Part shown: in pieces, positions 36,131 to 47,689 of the stretch | Numbering within the stretch: the stretch's first letter is position 1 | Layout of the letters: every line of letters starts with the position of its first letter | Source of the DNA: Cunninghamia lanceolata | Lineage: Eukaryota > Streptophyta > Pinopsida > Cupressales > Cupressaceae | Length of the DNA stretch: 64,000 bases | Assembly (NCBI GenBank): GCA_027924645.1 | Contig: BSBN01000293.1 | Coordinates: 6,658,501 to 6,722,500 of the forward strand | Direction: 5' to 3' | Made by a program: the position numbers and the translations under genes | Notes under the pieces: generated by a model | Told to the model about the DNA's origin: nothing | Database searches by the model: none | Seen by the model: only the letters and a program-made list of their open reading frames with translations

Positions 36131-36602
36131 AACTATAATGTCATCTATTGTGCAAGATCCAAAGGGCTTCCACCATTAAAGGCCACAAAGGGTTTGTTTC
36201 TTGGCAGGGTGATGACAGTGGTGTGAATGTTATGATGGGTGTTTGGAAGCCTATTCTTGATGGGGAAAAAGACCATGACTTCCATAATAGCTTGACATAC
36301 TAGAGCATTGAAAAATAGAGATGTATCAAAATATGATTTGAAAATAAGGGTAATAGTCTTCTTTTGGAGACTAGAAACACACCAGAAGAGAATTGCCAAG
36401 TGATTTGAGATGCTTCTGGAAACTGGAAAATACCAAAAGTATCACTGAACTTTGATTTTTGATGAATATTTAAGCACTTAGACTGCTTTTTCCTATGGAT
36501 TTACTCAGCAAAATCACCATGATGTTGGTGAAGACTACCCTGAATAGCTAAATGCACTAAAAAACATACCAAATCCTTTAATGGACGATAACTCTCATCA
36601 TA

Positions 36603-36626
36603 CTGGTCCCACCAGGCGTGCAAGAA
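36603..36626 (-). other. Element X primer-binding-site-like segment
   Basis: Read on the minus strand just after the LTR end, this gives TTGCACGCCTGGTGGGACC. It resembles the TGGCRC...GGGAC class of plant LTR primer sites. The equivalent by the right LTR (about 57518-57541) reads TTTGGCATGCTCGGTAGGACC. I did not assign the tRNA. Confidence 0.45.
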
Positions 36627-36628
36627 AC

Positions 36629-37592
36629 TATTATCACTTAGAATTGCATCCTTCTTGGAGACTTCCAAGCATTCTAATGACACAATGGAGATGATCTCAA
36701 GGTGTGGGACCTTGCAATTTTCAGATCAGAGCTCTAGAGAAGGTTGGTGCCTCTTTCTAAGCTTAAGTCTTAGAGAAATTAACTAACTCTAATGCTAAAC
36801 TTTCTAGGGGAAAAGGGATAGAAGGGATACAGAAAAGAAAAGGTGATGCACCAAAGTTATGAGGTGTATTAGCTAAACTAAATCAACACAACAATGATCT
36901 CAACCCTAAAATGAACTCACATAGGCTTGCAACCTTGATAGAGGCTTCAAATAGAAGACCATAACCTATGAAGGAGCTATTTTACTCACAAAATAGATCA
37001 CAACTTCAAGTGAAACATAGAGACAAAGTGCAGGAGAGGTGAAATATTAGAGATATATTGATCATGAAGGTCAAATAACCATTACAAAGAGTAAATAACC
37101 TATTACAGAACAATAGACACAAAATAATCACATACATTCATAGTTGAACAATGGACTAGAGACATCAAAGGCTTGAAAATGAGCACAATACATCAAATCT
37201 AGCGGCTCTATGAGTGCATTACAAGGTCTAGATGTAACAGAGGAATTTGCCCAACATAATAGCCCAGAAAATAAGTAAGAAACCCTTTTGCATCTTTCTA
37301 ACATGCATAAATAACATTTCATCTTCAATGTAGCAACCATGGCAAGGAAGGGAAGAAGTCAACAAGAAGGGATGTTGACCATGCTGCATTAACTTGAATT
37401 GGCATCCTTTGAAGCATGCCCTAGCTCATATCCATGAAATCCAAAGAAACAGGAGGTTTGCCCATGCCATGGGTACAAGAAATTCAATGCAGATGAGGAA
37501 TGGTGGCATGGGAAGGTGGGAATACCATCTTCTTTACAAAAAAACAAGTCTTTATGGAGCATTAATGGTGACCATGAGGGTTGCTAGCTAGT
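36629..37592 (-). mobile_element. Element X middle LTR, left part before Y
   Basis: It starts TATTATCACTTAG and is interrupted at 37592 by element Y. It resumes after the target duplication at 54133, where the text rejoins the pattern seen uninterrupted at 33218 and 58503. Confidence 0.75.
37588..37592 (+). other. Element Y target-site duplication, left
   Basis: CTAGT directly precedes Y and is repeated at 54128-54132 directly after it. The intact X LTR at 58498 has CTAGT once at the equivalent point. Confidence 0.95.
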
Positions 37593-37738
37593 TGTTACCT
37601 TTTGAGTCGCCCTTGTTTATTTATGTATCAGTAATTTTTCTTAAGCAAGAGTCGGTTTACCGTATTATATTTTTGGTCATATCTTCGTTTCCTAAATCAA
37701 CTCTTAGTCCTTCAAATTTTAACCGTGTGTCGTCTTTG

Positions 37739-37747
37739 TATAAAAGG
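37739..37747 (+). promoter_or_regulatory. Y LTR TATA box (left copy)
   Basis: TATAAAAGG lies 147 bp into the LTR and is identical at 49131-49139 in the right LTR. Use of this box would put the heptamer array and the LTR reading frame into the 5' leader of the element's RNA. A weaker alternative, TATAAATTTA, is at 42478 and 53873. Confidence 0.55.
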
Positions 37748-38292
37748 TTTGAACCTTTGAACCTGAACCATTCTCAAAGTTCAAGGTTCAATGGTTCAAT
37801 ATGTCTGAAGTGTCATATAAAGCAAGCTGTCTTACTGTTTGTCTTAAGCGTCTTTGTACTTTCGGGTTGAACTTGAACCTTCCATGCATACTCTATAGCG
37901 GGGTTCAAGGTTCAATGGTTCAACGGTCTTAAGGTTCAACACTCATTCTCTTCCTATGAGTTGGGTCACACAGTTTCCGTGTCTACTAATATATCGTTGA
38001 ACCTCCCGCTTATACTCTACCGAGGGGTTCAATGGTTCAAGGTTCAATAGTTCATTGTTTAATAATTGGCAACCTTTTACCGAAGCCGCGTAACTTTTTG
38101 TTGGTCCACATGACCCTTACGTCGTTGAACCTTCGTATTGAACCGCGTCTTCACAAGTTCAACGGTTCATAGGTCAAGTCCCTGTTTCGGTAAGTCAATC
38201 TTTTGCCTACCTACAAAGTCCACTTGACATGCTTGAACCATCACATTGAACCATCACGTTGAACCATGTCCTAGAGGTTCAATGGTTCAATA
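37744..38292 (+). repeat. GGTTCAA/TTGAACC array, left LTR
   Basis: I count 11 exact GGTTCAA and 9 exact TTGAACC within about 550 bp, where about 0.07 would be expected by chance. Both orientations are interleaved, often as doublets such as GGTTCAATGGTTCAA. The word pairs with its complement, so an RNA could fold into many alternative stems. Confidence 0.95.
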
Positions 38293-38678
38293 AGTTCGAA
38301 GATTTGGCAATTTTGGTCCTGTTGGCTCCCGCAGCTTTCTAAGTCAAACTTAGCGGGAAAGTTGGAGGAAAATTTGTCAGAAACCCATCATGAAACCAAG
38401 AGCTCTAATTGAGCGGAGACTATGGATAATCATTGTACTTCATGATGGTGCATGAACATTACTTGCTATTAATGAAGAAATCAGAGTTCACGTCTTTTCA
38501 AATATTTTTGGCACGTATTGTTCCAAGCAATGATTATTCACTCTGGTAAGCACCATTATTAACCAAGAACAAGCTAATTTTAGCAAGAAAATATACTGTG
38601 CAATGCGGAGAAGGATAGCACTGGAAGTGTAAGGCTCTCGTTTTTCAAGTTTTCACAGTGAATTCAAATATCCTGAAG

Positions 38679-38684
38679 GTGAGT
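38679..38684 (+). promoter_or_regulatory. Splice-donor-like site before the LTR frame
   Basis: GAAG|GTGAGT fits the plant 5' splice consensus closely and is conserved in the right LTR at 50071. It lies 109 bp upstream of the ATG of the LTR reading frame, in a position from which splicing could skip it. No acceptor has been assigned. Confidence 0.4.
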
Positions 38685-38787
38685 CCTGTTTCCCCTGTGC
38701 TATTCTGAATTCTTATACCGGAAAGAAGAGCCTCTGGAATTTCTATTATTTTTGAAATTCAAAGTGTTTTATTATAATCATCCAAAT

Positions 38788-41700
38788 ATGTCTTTGAAAT
38801 CTACATGTTTGGGAGACGAACATGGCCCTGGTCACTCTTACTCTCACTCAGAATTTGGGGATACTACATTAGTTCAATATGATTTAGAGGAATTCATAGG
38901 AAGAACTAGAAACCCTGTCCAAACCCCCACAATGAAGAAAATTGTGGACAATGGTTTAGTTGAAGCCACAGCCTTTCCTCAAGCTATATTCTGCCCAGAG
39001 TTGGTTCAAGAGTGTATAAACAGATATGATCCCCAACACAGGTGTGTCAGAAAAGTAGACGGGGATGTGTTATTCCATGTTAACAGACAAACCCTCATGT
39101 TTGTGATGAAGATACTGCCTAAGGAGGCGTATTCCAGTCTTGACATTACTTCCTCCAATGGGTATTTCTTAGAAAAGAGACCAACTTACAGAAGTGTGAT
39201 AGCAAGGAATTAGATGCTAAAATTTCAAAAGGGCGGTTCAAGGCTGCCCAGACCCCTTACTAGAGATCATTTAATACAGGAAGTAAGGGATATTGTGGTG
39301 TTGTTGCATAGACTAAGAGGCAATCAGCATGCCTATTATTGGGAAGACTAGATGTACTTTTTCATACAAGTCATCCTTCAGGGTGAACAATATTTGGATT
39401 GGGCTGAGATAGTAGCTGATTGTTTACATCAGAGTTTAAATAATCGTTTGGGTAACAGGGATTTCTTTATGTCTTCATATCTGTTCTACTGTTTAGTGTC
39501 CACAAAAGATTGGTTTGACTTGCCTCATGAGCCTTTAGATGAGAGCAGTAAGATTTACGAATATTATTCACAGTTGCAAAGAAGAAATTGTTATGAAAAT
39601 TATAAAAGAATTAATGATGTCTTCACTGGAAAAATGACCTATGAACTGGCAGGCAATCCAGGTAAGAGAATGACCAGTGAAGCAATGCAACTGATCAGTA
39701 TATATGGTAGGTTTTTCATCCAATTTTCTGAATTCCCTTATATCAGAGTTGGAGGGTTTGATGGTGAACCCCTGAAGTTGCCTAGATATGTATTTGATCA
39801 TTTTGTATTGATGGAGGTATGTTAGCAATTGGCACATGTTGATAACAAATTCCCATCAAAAAGGGGTTGTGGTATTACTTTTCCTATTGAACTTGGGCAT
39901 TATTCATGCCATTCAAAATCTGATGCCTTAAATCTGGAGGTGAACCTCAAAAGGTTCAATTTTCAATTTTTCACTGCCAGGGTTCAATTCGACAGTAAAT
40001 GTTTTGTTAAAGATAACCTAGATTCCAGAATAGGGCACTCACATCTTCCTAAGCTGGGGGATTACTGGGAGGAATGCCCAGATGAATTCAAAGTTAGGAG
40101 GAGGTTATGGTGTAGATTTTCTTTGGGGCAAATAATTACCCTTAATTTAAACATGGACGTTTCTAGAATTTTTGTTGATGATGAACAAGTGGTTGATCCA
40201 CAATTTGAGAAAATAGAACACTTACCCATCCCAGAGGTGGACTGGAGCAAGAAAGAGGAGGATAGAATTGAAAAAAAAACCCTTCTTGTGATAAGGAGGA
40301 CTGAAAAATGGTTGAAAGAAAAAAGATAGGAAGGGCTTCAGAGTAAAACTGTCCAACAATTCTCTTCAGTGGCCGCATCATCGCCTCCCATGGTCTCTTC
40401 TAATCAACCCCTTGTTATCTGTGGTGCAGGTGCATCCAAGCCATCAACTGAGAAAAGCCCTGTCTCCAAGAGATCCAGAAGGGTCCTCATGGATATTCTA
40501 CCATCCCGTGTTACTAGATTGAGGACAAAAGGGAAAAGAAAGAAGTAGACTTCTGAGACAATAATTGTTGACTTAAATTCAGAGGAAGAAGTAGAAGAGC
40601 CTATGGGGAACAAAGAGGCAAGCCCAAATAGAACAGAGACAGCTAACACTGGTTCACAGTCAGAGGCTTTTCCAGAGACCCCTGAGGTGTTAATGATTTC
40701 AAATGAACCCTCTGATGGAGAGAAGCCTAGGAAGACAGTCTCAACCCCTGCACTGAAGTGGCTAGAGAGCTCTATATCTGACAAAAAGAAGGTGATTCCT
40801 ATTGTTCTCCCTCTGGAGGACATGGTAAGTAAATGTCTGGGGAAGACCCCCAAGTCCAAGAGACTCAAAACAATGTCCAGAATAAATGTTGACCCAAACA
40901 CTAGTAACTGGAGTGCAGAATAGCCAAGCCAGTGACCGAGGAAGAAGTTGAAGATCCTACAGTGCATGATTTCACTGTGGAGAGGATAGATCTCGGTACT
41001 GCCTCTAGAGCTGTAGATGCGCACCATCTTGAAGCTTCCACTAAGAGAATGGTCAATCGAACAATGAAAGATGAGAAGGACAAAAGAGAGTTGAAACAAG
41101 CTCTGTGTGCAATGGCAGAGTATATTGAGGCCATTAACAATCCTAACCCACAGCCGATCTCACAAGTCCCCTTGTCTTTCGACCTGAAGTCACCTGTCAA
41201 TCAAAAAATGTTAGATCAAGTTCATAGAAGCAAAATGGTCTCAAAAACTTTTGACAGTTGGTTAGACAGCATCGAGTAAAAAGGAACTGAATATATTTAT
41301 GAACTCAAAGGCATATATGATCTGACTACTACTACCATTGAAGATCTTAAAACACAAGTTGCTGTCTGGGCTAAGGATGAAGGTAAGTGGACAAGTGTGA
41401 TAAATCAAATAGAGGAAGTCCAGAAATATGGACTAGAAAAGTTTTTGGCAGAAAAGAACTTGACTGGAGTGGACGACGATTTGTTGTATGTGAACAAGAA
41501 GAATATCGAATGGAGGAACTCCATTCCAGACAAGGACACTTTGAACTCTCAAAGCTAATTAAAGAAATAACAGAATTTACTCAATCACTACAACATGATT
41601 TGCAATGTATTGATGTAAAATACTTAAAGGATGATGGAAAGCCTGTGGAGGATGTTGAAGCAGTAGTCCAATCCTTCAGAGACAAAATCCACTTTATTAA

Positions 41701-41977
41701 AGAAAATGATAATATTCTGATTAAAGATTTCTCCAGGGTTTCTAAAATTGAATCCTTGCTCTATCTCTGCATCGATGCACTCCCTAAACACAAGGAAAAA
41801 TTCAGGAGAATGCGAAGGGAAAAGGAGGTCTGGAAATCAAGGATGAAACATATAGGTATACCAAACTTCCCTGAAATTCAGGAGTTCGTGGCTGCCTTTC
41901 AGGAGTGGAAAGCCCAACATACTTCCCAGGCTACCGACAGCAAATCAGGAGATGTTGATTCATCGCCCCAGTCATAA
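38788..41977 (+). pseudogene. LTR-encoded long ORF, left copy
   Basis: Unrecognised protein, the counterpart of 50180-53371. The first ATG conserved in both LTRs is at 38788; an upstream in-frame TTG and CTG leave the true start open. The copy carries TAG at 39211, 39349, 39823, 40327 and 40546, TAA at 41277, and two one-base deletions (near 40922 and 41526). Apart from the TAG at 39349, shared by both copies, each of these differs from the right LTR, which keeps TGG, CAG, CAG, CAG and CAA at those positions. Its family is discussed under the right copy. Confidence 0.85.
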
Positions 41978-42732
41978 CCTCGTCAGCTCGTTCTTTTTCT
42001 GTTCCTCAATTTATGTTATTTCCAGCAACTTTGATCTTTTATAATCAGTTGTTAAAACTAAATCCTGTACGGGTCAGAGTTATGCTAACTCTGGGTTTAA
42101 TTTGCTCAAGGACATGGTTAAGATAATCATATATATATGTTTTTTTTTAGAGTTTAAAAGCATATAGAAGTTAGAGAAAGAAAAGAGGAAGTGAATTTCA
42201 GAAAGACTGTGCTTAACTTTTACATTAAGTGATGATTGTTTGAGTAAATTTTCATCTGTGAATGAGAAGAAGAACAATTGCTTCTTATTTAGATCTGTGC
42301 GTCTGAATCTATAGAATCAGATTTTCTGTGTGAAATCTCCTTTCACTTGGTAATTGCTCTTTATTTGGACAATTTATCATATGTGTTCAGTTCTTTATTG
42401 GTTTAGCAAGTTCGTATGAATGTATTCACGTATTCGAAGATACCAAAGTAAAATCTGTATATTCTATCTTGTTGCTGTATAAATTTATCGTGTTCATGAC
42501 ATGGCTATGTATGAATGTTAGTCTGCCTTAAGCGTTTTCTGGTTAAAAATGCATTTGATTAATTGAATAGGTTAAATTCATTGAAAATCATAAAGGGAGC
42601 TGTACCTAATTTCAGAGGGGAACTAATTTAAAGGGTTCACCCATTTATTGTTTAACTCATTTGTTCTTTTAAAGAGGGGTATAGAGTCAGAATAGATTAT
42701 TTTTAGAATAAAGACAAATCTGTTAACCAACA

Positions 42733-42760
42733 GTTTTTGGCGACTCTACTGGGGAATCTT
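42733..42760 (+). other. Element Y primer binding site
   Basis: Right after the LTR end comes GTTTTTGGCGACTCTACTGG, then GGA. The TGGCGACTC...GGGGA form is the type I associate with Ogre/Tat elements, usually assigned to tRNA-Arg. I have not verified the tRNA. Confidence 0.7.
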
Positions 42761-42806
42761 GATAAAATCATTAATTAAAGATTGATCGCCTGAATATGAA
42801 GCAACA

Positions 42807-44790
42807 ATGGTGCTTCCACATGAAAACATAATTCCTGTTCTGCAACCCAACCTTGGATTTCAAGACGAGCAGGAAGACATTATTGGCCAGCTGAATACCC
42901 TTGCTTGGCGTGCTCGTCGGAATAGTGAAGATTACAGAAGAGCAAGCAGAGTATTAGAACAAGAAGAGGAATTGGCCGATAACCTGAGATTGCTGTTACT
43001 TAGGCAGAGAAGAAGGCAGGCACGAAATGCTGCAAGAAACCAAGCCCTTGAGGTACAAAGAAAACAAGAACAGCAAAGAAATCAATAACTGCCTATCCAG
43101 TTTCAATATTTTAAGCTGGATTCTAGACCATACACCAGGTCTTTGAGAAGAGAGGGAGTTGAGGACCCTACTTTTCAAACACTGCAAAGTCTTAATTTTC
43201 CTTATATCCCTACTCGTGCAAGAAGAGCAAGAAGTAGACCCCCTAGTCCCCCTAAATCTTCTACTTCCCCTGTCTGTCAAGCTTTAGCCCTTTCAGGCAC
43301 TGCTATCCCTTTAGCCATAAATTTTCTACCCATGGCTCAACCTTGGGGAGCTGCCATAGGGCCTCTAAACCTAGGGGCCAATCTAAATCCATTACCTAAA
43401 AATGCAAGAGAAAATTTGCCCAGGTTCAATGGGGACGACAAACAATCACCAGAAGAACATTTGTGTGCTTTTGTAGCAGCATGCAATGTACTAGGTGTTC
43501 AACACCAAGATGTTACCATAAGGCTCTTTGTGCAGACTTTGACTGACACTGCTGCACAATGGTTCTACCACCTGACTGATTCCTCAATTACAAATTGGAA
43601 CGAAATGAAGACTACTTTTGAAAATAGGTTCAAAAGTGCAGAGGATGAACATTACCTCCTTGCACAGCTGACTCAGCTTAAAAAAGAGATTCATGAACCT
43701 ATGAGGGAGTTTGTGGCCAAGTTTAATAGAATTGTGAATAAAATCCCTGCTACTAAAAGACCGTTTGGTGAAAATAAAAAATGTTTCTTTATTAATTCTA
43801 TGCCTCCTGATATTAGCTTCCATCTCAGGAGAGGTGTAATTGCTAATTTGCCAGCTGCACAAGCCTTAGCAGTCGGATTGGAGGATGATCTCATTATGGC
43901 TGGTAAATGGAAGAGAGAGGTTCAGGTGCCAAATGCCCAGCCCTCATCATCTACGGACCCTGTAGTGCAAAGGTTGGTGAATGATATGATTGCCTTAAAG
44001 AGGCAACTACCCAAAACTGGTGCTCCCTTCCAGCAACCCTATCAAGATATAAGCAGAAGGAATTCGAATCAACAAGCAAATACTGGTAGAGTTTTACCCC
44101 TGATGGCAGCACAGCCAAGACTGGCTATTGAACCTGCTCCTGGGAGAGGAAACATGGGTATATTTCACTTAACTACCAACCATGATGGAAATTCTTGCCC
44201 AGAAATGCTCAGGTATACTCAGATGACTGCTACTCAAGACATGTTAGGGGAAGCCACAGAAGAAGAAAGGAACTTCCAGGAACCTGGTGGCTCTGACATA
44301 CACTTCCTGGAATATGAATCTGAATCAGAAAGGGGGGGTGAAATATTGGTAACCCTTGAAGATCCTTCATGCGCTGTGCTCACTAGGGGTCAGAGGAATA
44401 TGAAATCCTCTAATACTCAAGAAGTACCTGGCAAAGGTAAGGAACCTTTAACTAGAACTTATGATGCTAATTTGAAGGCTCAGGAAAATAGATTGCTACA
44501 TAGAAATGATTTAGATGCCTCTTTTGATATTGTAGATTTCTGTAAGTCTGCAAAAATTCAAATTTCTCCTATTGAGTATCTCAAGTTGAAACCTACTAAA
44601 CTTGACAAATTGGTCAAACATGTTAAAGGTAGTCCTACACAAACTAAATTTGAGAACCAATTGGATGTTGATACGGAATCCCCCATTGCTAGGTTATTTG
44701 CTTCCTCATCTGAGTCACCCTTGTCTGCCCCTAAAACAACTCCCAATTCATCCAATAATGCTCCTTATACTAATTTGAAGCCCAATCCTT
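42807..44790 (+). pseudogene. Element Y gag
   Basis: An ATG at 42807 opens a frame that stays the same through gag, protease, RNase H and RT to 47687. The N-terminus is highly charged and helical (Arg/Glu/Gln-rich, residues 20-93). The core (about residues 190-350) has the retrotransposon gag pattern: LPRFNGDDKQSPEEHL, a TAAQWFYHL block and a Trp-Asn-Glu...Phe-Glu-Asn-Arg-Phe block. No CCHC knuckle is visible. One nonsense codon, TAA at 43086 (expected CAA). It would build the particle. Confidence 0.85.
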
Positions 44791-45130
44791 TTTATGTGTC
44801 CTTGTTTATCAATGGTCATAATCTTAGTAACTGCATTATAGATTCAGGAGCCTCTGATAACATTATGCCCTCCTCTATGGCTAAAGCCCTAGGATTATCA
44901 CTCACAAAAACATTTGGAAGATGTTATTCTATGGATGGAAAACAGGTTTCCTTGCTTGGGCAGATTAAAGATGCATGAGTCGCACTTGCAGCTTATCCTG
45001 ACAAGAGGGTGAAATTGACTATTCTGGTAGCAGATATTCCTGCCAGTTATGGAATACTTTTGAGCAGGACATTTTGCAAGGATTTAGGTGGACAAATCAA
45101 ACTGGATTGGTCAGAGGCCACAATCCTAGT
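44791..45130 (+). pseudogene. Element Y protease
   Basis: The aspartic protease motif IIDSGASDNIM has its catalytic DSGA at 44841-44852, followed by the expected GLSL and LLGQI blocks. A TGA at 44976 (CGA expected) interrupts it just before VALAAYPD, and the frame continues with ILVADIPASYGILLSR, a usual retropepsin end. It cleaves the polyprotein in a working element. Confidence 0.8.
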
Positions 45131-45313
45131 GGGGAAGCAGAGAGTGAAACTAGAACCTAAACCCAAGTGTAAATTCACTGTTTATTCCTCTGATGATCCC
45201 AAGGCACAGATTTTGTTTGAGGAATGTGAATTTGGCAATTATTTCTTCTCCTCTGAACAGAGCTATGAGGCAGAACCTAAAGAAGAATTAATGCAAAAAC
45301 TTGAACATTCTAA

Positions 45314-45700
45314 TGACCTATGGGTTATGGAATTTGATGGCAACTGTGCTATTGCTGGTTCAGGGGCTGGAGTCATGTTAATCTCACCTAAAGGTGAATT
45401 ATTTTCTTATTCTTTTAAGCTAGAGTTTAAAAACACCAATAATACTGCAGAGTATGAAGCTTTATTGCTCAGATTATTTGAAGCCAAAGAAAAGGGTGTG
45501 AAGGTACTGAAGGTGAAGGGTGATGCTGAACTGATTGTGAAATAGGTAAGAGGGATCTTTTCTATGAAAAATGAAAGAATAAGGCACTACAGAAATAGGG
45601 TATGGGATGAGATCGAATATTTTGATGCCTTCTCTATAGAAACAATTCCCAGAGATCAAAACTCCCGAGTGGATTCTTTAGCAGTATCAGCTTCTCTCCT
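45314..45700 (+). pseudogene. Element Y archaeal-type RNase H, upstream of RT
   Basis: It starts with WVMEFDGNCAIAGSGAGVML, followed by TNNTAEYEALLLRLFEA, LKVKGDAELIVKQVRG and IPRDQNSRVDSLA. These are the ordered blocks of the archaeal/plant-type RNase H (Asp, Glu, Asp and a final Asp as catalytic positions) carried by Tat/Ogre elements as a second RNase H. It lies after protease and before RT. One nonsense codon, TAG at 45543, where CAG is expected. It would degrade the RNA strand of the RNA-DNA hybrid during reverse transcription. Confidence 0.85.
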
Positions 45701-46049
45701 TTTGCCACACCCAGATTTCAAGAAAGATTCTTATAGGATAGAAATGATATATCGTCCTAATGTCCCTGACAATGCCGAGAGCTGGTAGGTTTTTGAAAGT
45801 GATAATCAAATCAGAAAGTTTTTAGAAAATGCAGAAATGTTCCTGGGGACCTATTTTAAAGGTTCCGAAGCAGAGTGTAAAGAATTCAGTCCTGACCCTG
45901 GGATTAATCCAAGAGAGGACATAATTCAATTAAAGGGGAACAAAATCCCTAAAGGGCTGGTCTCTTTGGAACATTTGTTTTCTCGAAGAGATGAATATGT
46001 TAAAGGCAAACCTTCCCGTATTCCTGATAAAGCAGAGGATTATGAGAAG

Positions 46050-47080
46050 ATAAATATTAGAGATGAAGCTAATCCTAAATGGGTATCCATTGGTAGGTGC
46101 TGCTCTTCGGAAGAGAAAAACAAATTGATTAAATTGCTGATCAAATATAAAGATGTTTTCGCCTGGTGCTATGATGATCTCAAAAATTTTAGACATGGAT
46201 AGTTTCAACATCATATTCCTTTGAAAGCAAATGCAGCTCCATTTAGACAGAAGCTGAGGAATTATAATCCAAAAGTTGCTGAAGCCATTTTCAGGGAGAT
46301 TTATAAGATGCTAAAAACTAGAATTATATATCCAATTCATCACTCCACTTGGGTGGCAAATATTGTTCCAGTACAAAAAAAGAATGGAGAAATAAGGATT
46401 TGTGTCGGCTTTAGAAATTTGAACCAAGCCAGCCTGAAGGATAACTATCCCTTGCCTGTGATGGACCACATCTTGCAGACAGTTGCTGGGTCTGAAATGA
46501 TGTCTATGTTGGATGGCTTCTCAGGTTACAATTAGATAGGTGTAGCTGCAGAAGATCAACACAAGACTGCTTTCACCACACCCCGAGGGACTTTTGCCTA
46601 TAGTCAAATGCCCTTTGGCTTGATTAATGCGGGAGCAACTTTTCAGCGAGCAATGGATTCATCTTTTAGAGACCTGAAGAACAGAATTATTATTATTTAC
46701 CTTGACGATTTGACTGTATTTTCCAAGAAGAGAGAAGATCACTTGAAAAATTTGGATTCTATCTTGCAAAGGTGTCGAAGCCATGGCATATCACTCAATC
46801 CCAAGAAGTCAGTTTTCTGTGTGACTGAGGGAAAATTGTTGGGACACCTAGTCTCAAAGGATGGAATCAGAATCGATCCAGAAAGGGTCAAGGCAATTCA
46901 ACAACTTAGCCTCCCTTCAAATAGAACTGGAGTCAAGTCCTTCTTTGGTCAAATCAACTTTCTTAGAAGGTTCATTCCTGACTTTGCTGAAATTACAAAA
47001 CATATTGTTGGGATGATGAGTGAGAAGCAACCTTTCAAATGGAATGAAGTTGCTAAGAAGGCGTTTGAGGATATCAAGGA
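46050..47080 (+). pseudogene. Element Y reverse transcriptase
   Basis: Leading segment NPKWVSIGRC then KYKDVFAWCYDDL. The RT core follows: IPLKANAAPFRQKLRNYNP, WVANIVPVQKKNGEIR, NQASLKDNYPLPVMD, DGFSGYN, the primer-grip region MPFGLINAGATFQRAM, and catalytic YLDD at 46698-46709. After it come LGHLVSKDGIRIDPERV and a connection domain with FFGQINFLRRFIPDF. TAG at 46200 and 46533 are each in a place where CAG is expected. Otherwise it is intact. Confidence 0.9.
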
Positions 47081-47480
47081 GGTGATTGCAAATACTCCCA
47101 CTTTGGTAAATCCTAATTTTCAAAAGGATTTCATCATTTACTGTTATTCTTCGGAACATACCATGTCAGGTATTTTGTTGCAGAAAAATGAATTGAACGA
47201 AGAGGTTCCCATAGCTTTTATGAGCGTCCCCCTTAAGAAGCATGAGCTGAAATATTCTTTAGTTGAAAAACAGGCTTTCACAATTGTTAAAGCTGTTAAA
47301 CAATTCAGATATTATATACTTCATTCCCACTCAGTTGTATTTGTTCCAAATTCAGCTGTGAAAAGTATTTTGACTTAGCAAGAAGTAGGATTAAACAATA
47401 GAGCAACGTGGGTTGCTAAAATTCAGGAATATGATCTAGAAGTTAAGCCTACTAAGCTGATCAGGGGTCAAGGCTTATGT
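47081..47480 (+). pseudogene. Element Y original RNase H, degenerate
   Basis: The usual gypsy RNase H position downstream of RT reads FIIYCYSSEHTMSGILLQ, then PIAFMSVPLKKHELKYSLVEKQAF. The conserved first catalytic Asp is replaced (YCYSS), although the Glu in VEKQA remains. This matches the known tendency of Tat/Ogre elements to lose activity here after gaining the archaeal-type enzyme. TAG at 47376. Confidence 0.7.
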
Positions 47481-47689
47481 AAGTTGATTGCTGAGAACAA
47501 AGAACAAGAAGGAGAAGGACTCCCCATAGTCTTATTGGTAAGCTTGCAAGATCCATGGTTTTTGGATGTGGCGCATTATCTTACATATGGGGATTGTCCT
47601 GATCACCTGACTCCTAAAGAGAAAAGAAACCTGAAGCTAAAAGCTGTAAAATATGTTATCTGGGGAGATATCCTTTACAAGGGTTAGAT

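Larger units (their letters stand above)
37593..42732 (+). mobile_element. Element Y left LTR, 5.14 kb
   Basis: Begins TGTTACCTTTTGAG and ends TAACCAACA. Contents in order: TATA box 37739, GGTTCAA/TTGAACC array 37744-38292, splice-donor-like site 38679, the 1063-codon reading frame 38788-41977, a second TATA-like box 42478, then the 3' end. It is followed by the primer site. Confidence 0.93.

Noticed and set aside
37744..38292. CRISPR-like or tRNA-gene reading of the GGTTCAA array
   Set aside because: The repeats are seven bases, irregularly spaced and in both orientations. No A-box or cloverleaf accompanies them, and the setting is a plant LTR.
38752..38787. TTG start for the LTR frame
   Set aside because: TTG starts are not usual in plants; the ATG at 38788 is conserved in both LTRs, although an upstream start cannot be excluded.
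40404..41099. 231-codon minus-strand ORF opposite the LTR frame
   Set aside because: It is antisense to a coding region with matching Ser/Leu-rich composition and has no recognisable domain; the right LTR breaks it differently.
43143..43200. Independent start of Y gag here
   Set aside because: The frame is the same as that from the ATG at 42807, split only by one TAA at 43086.
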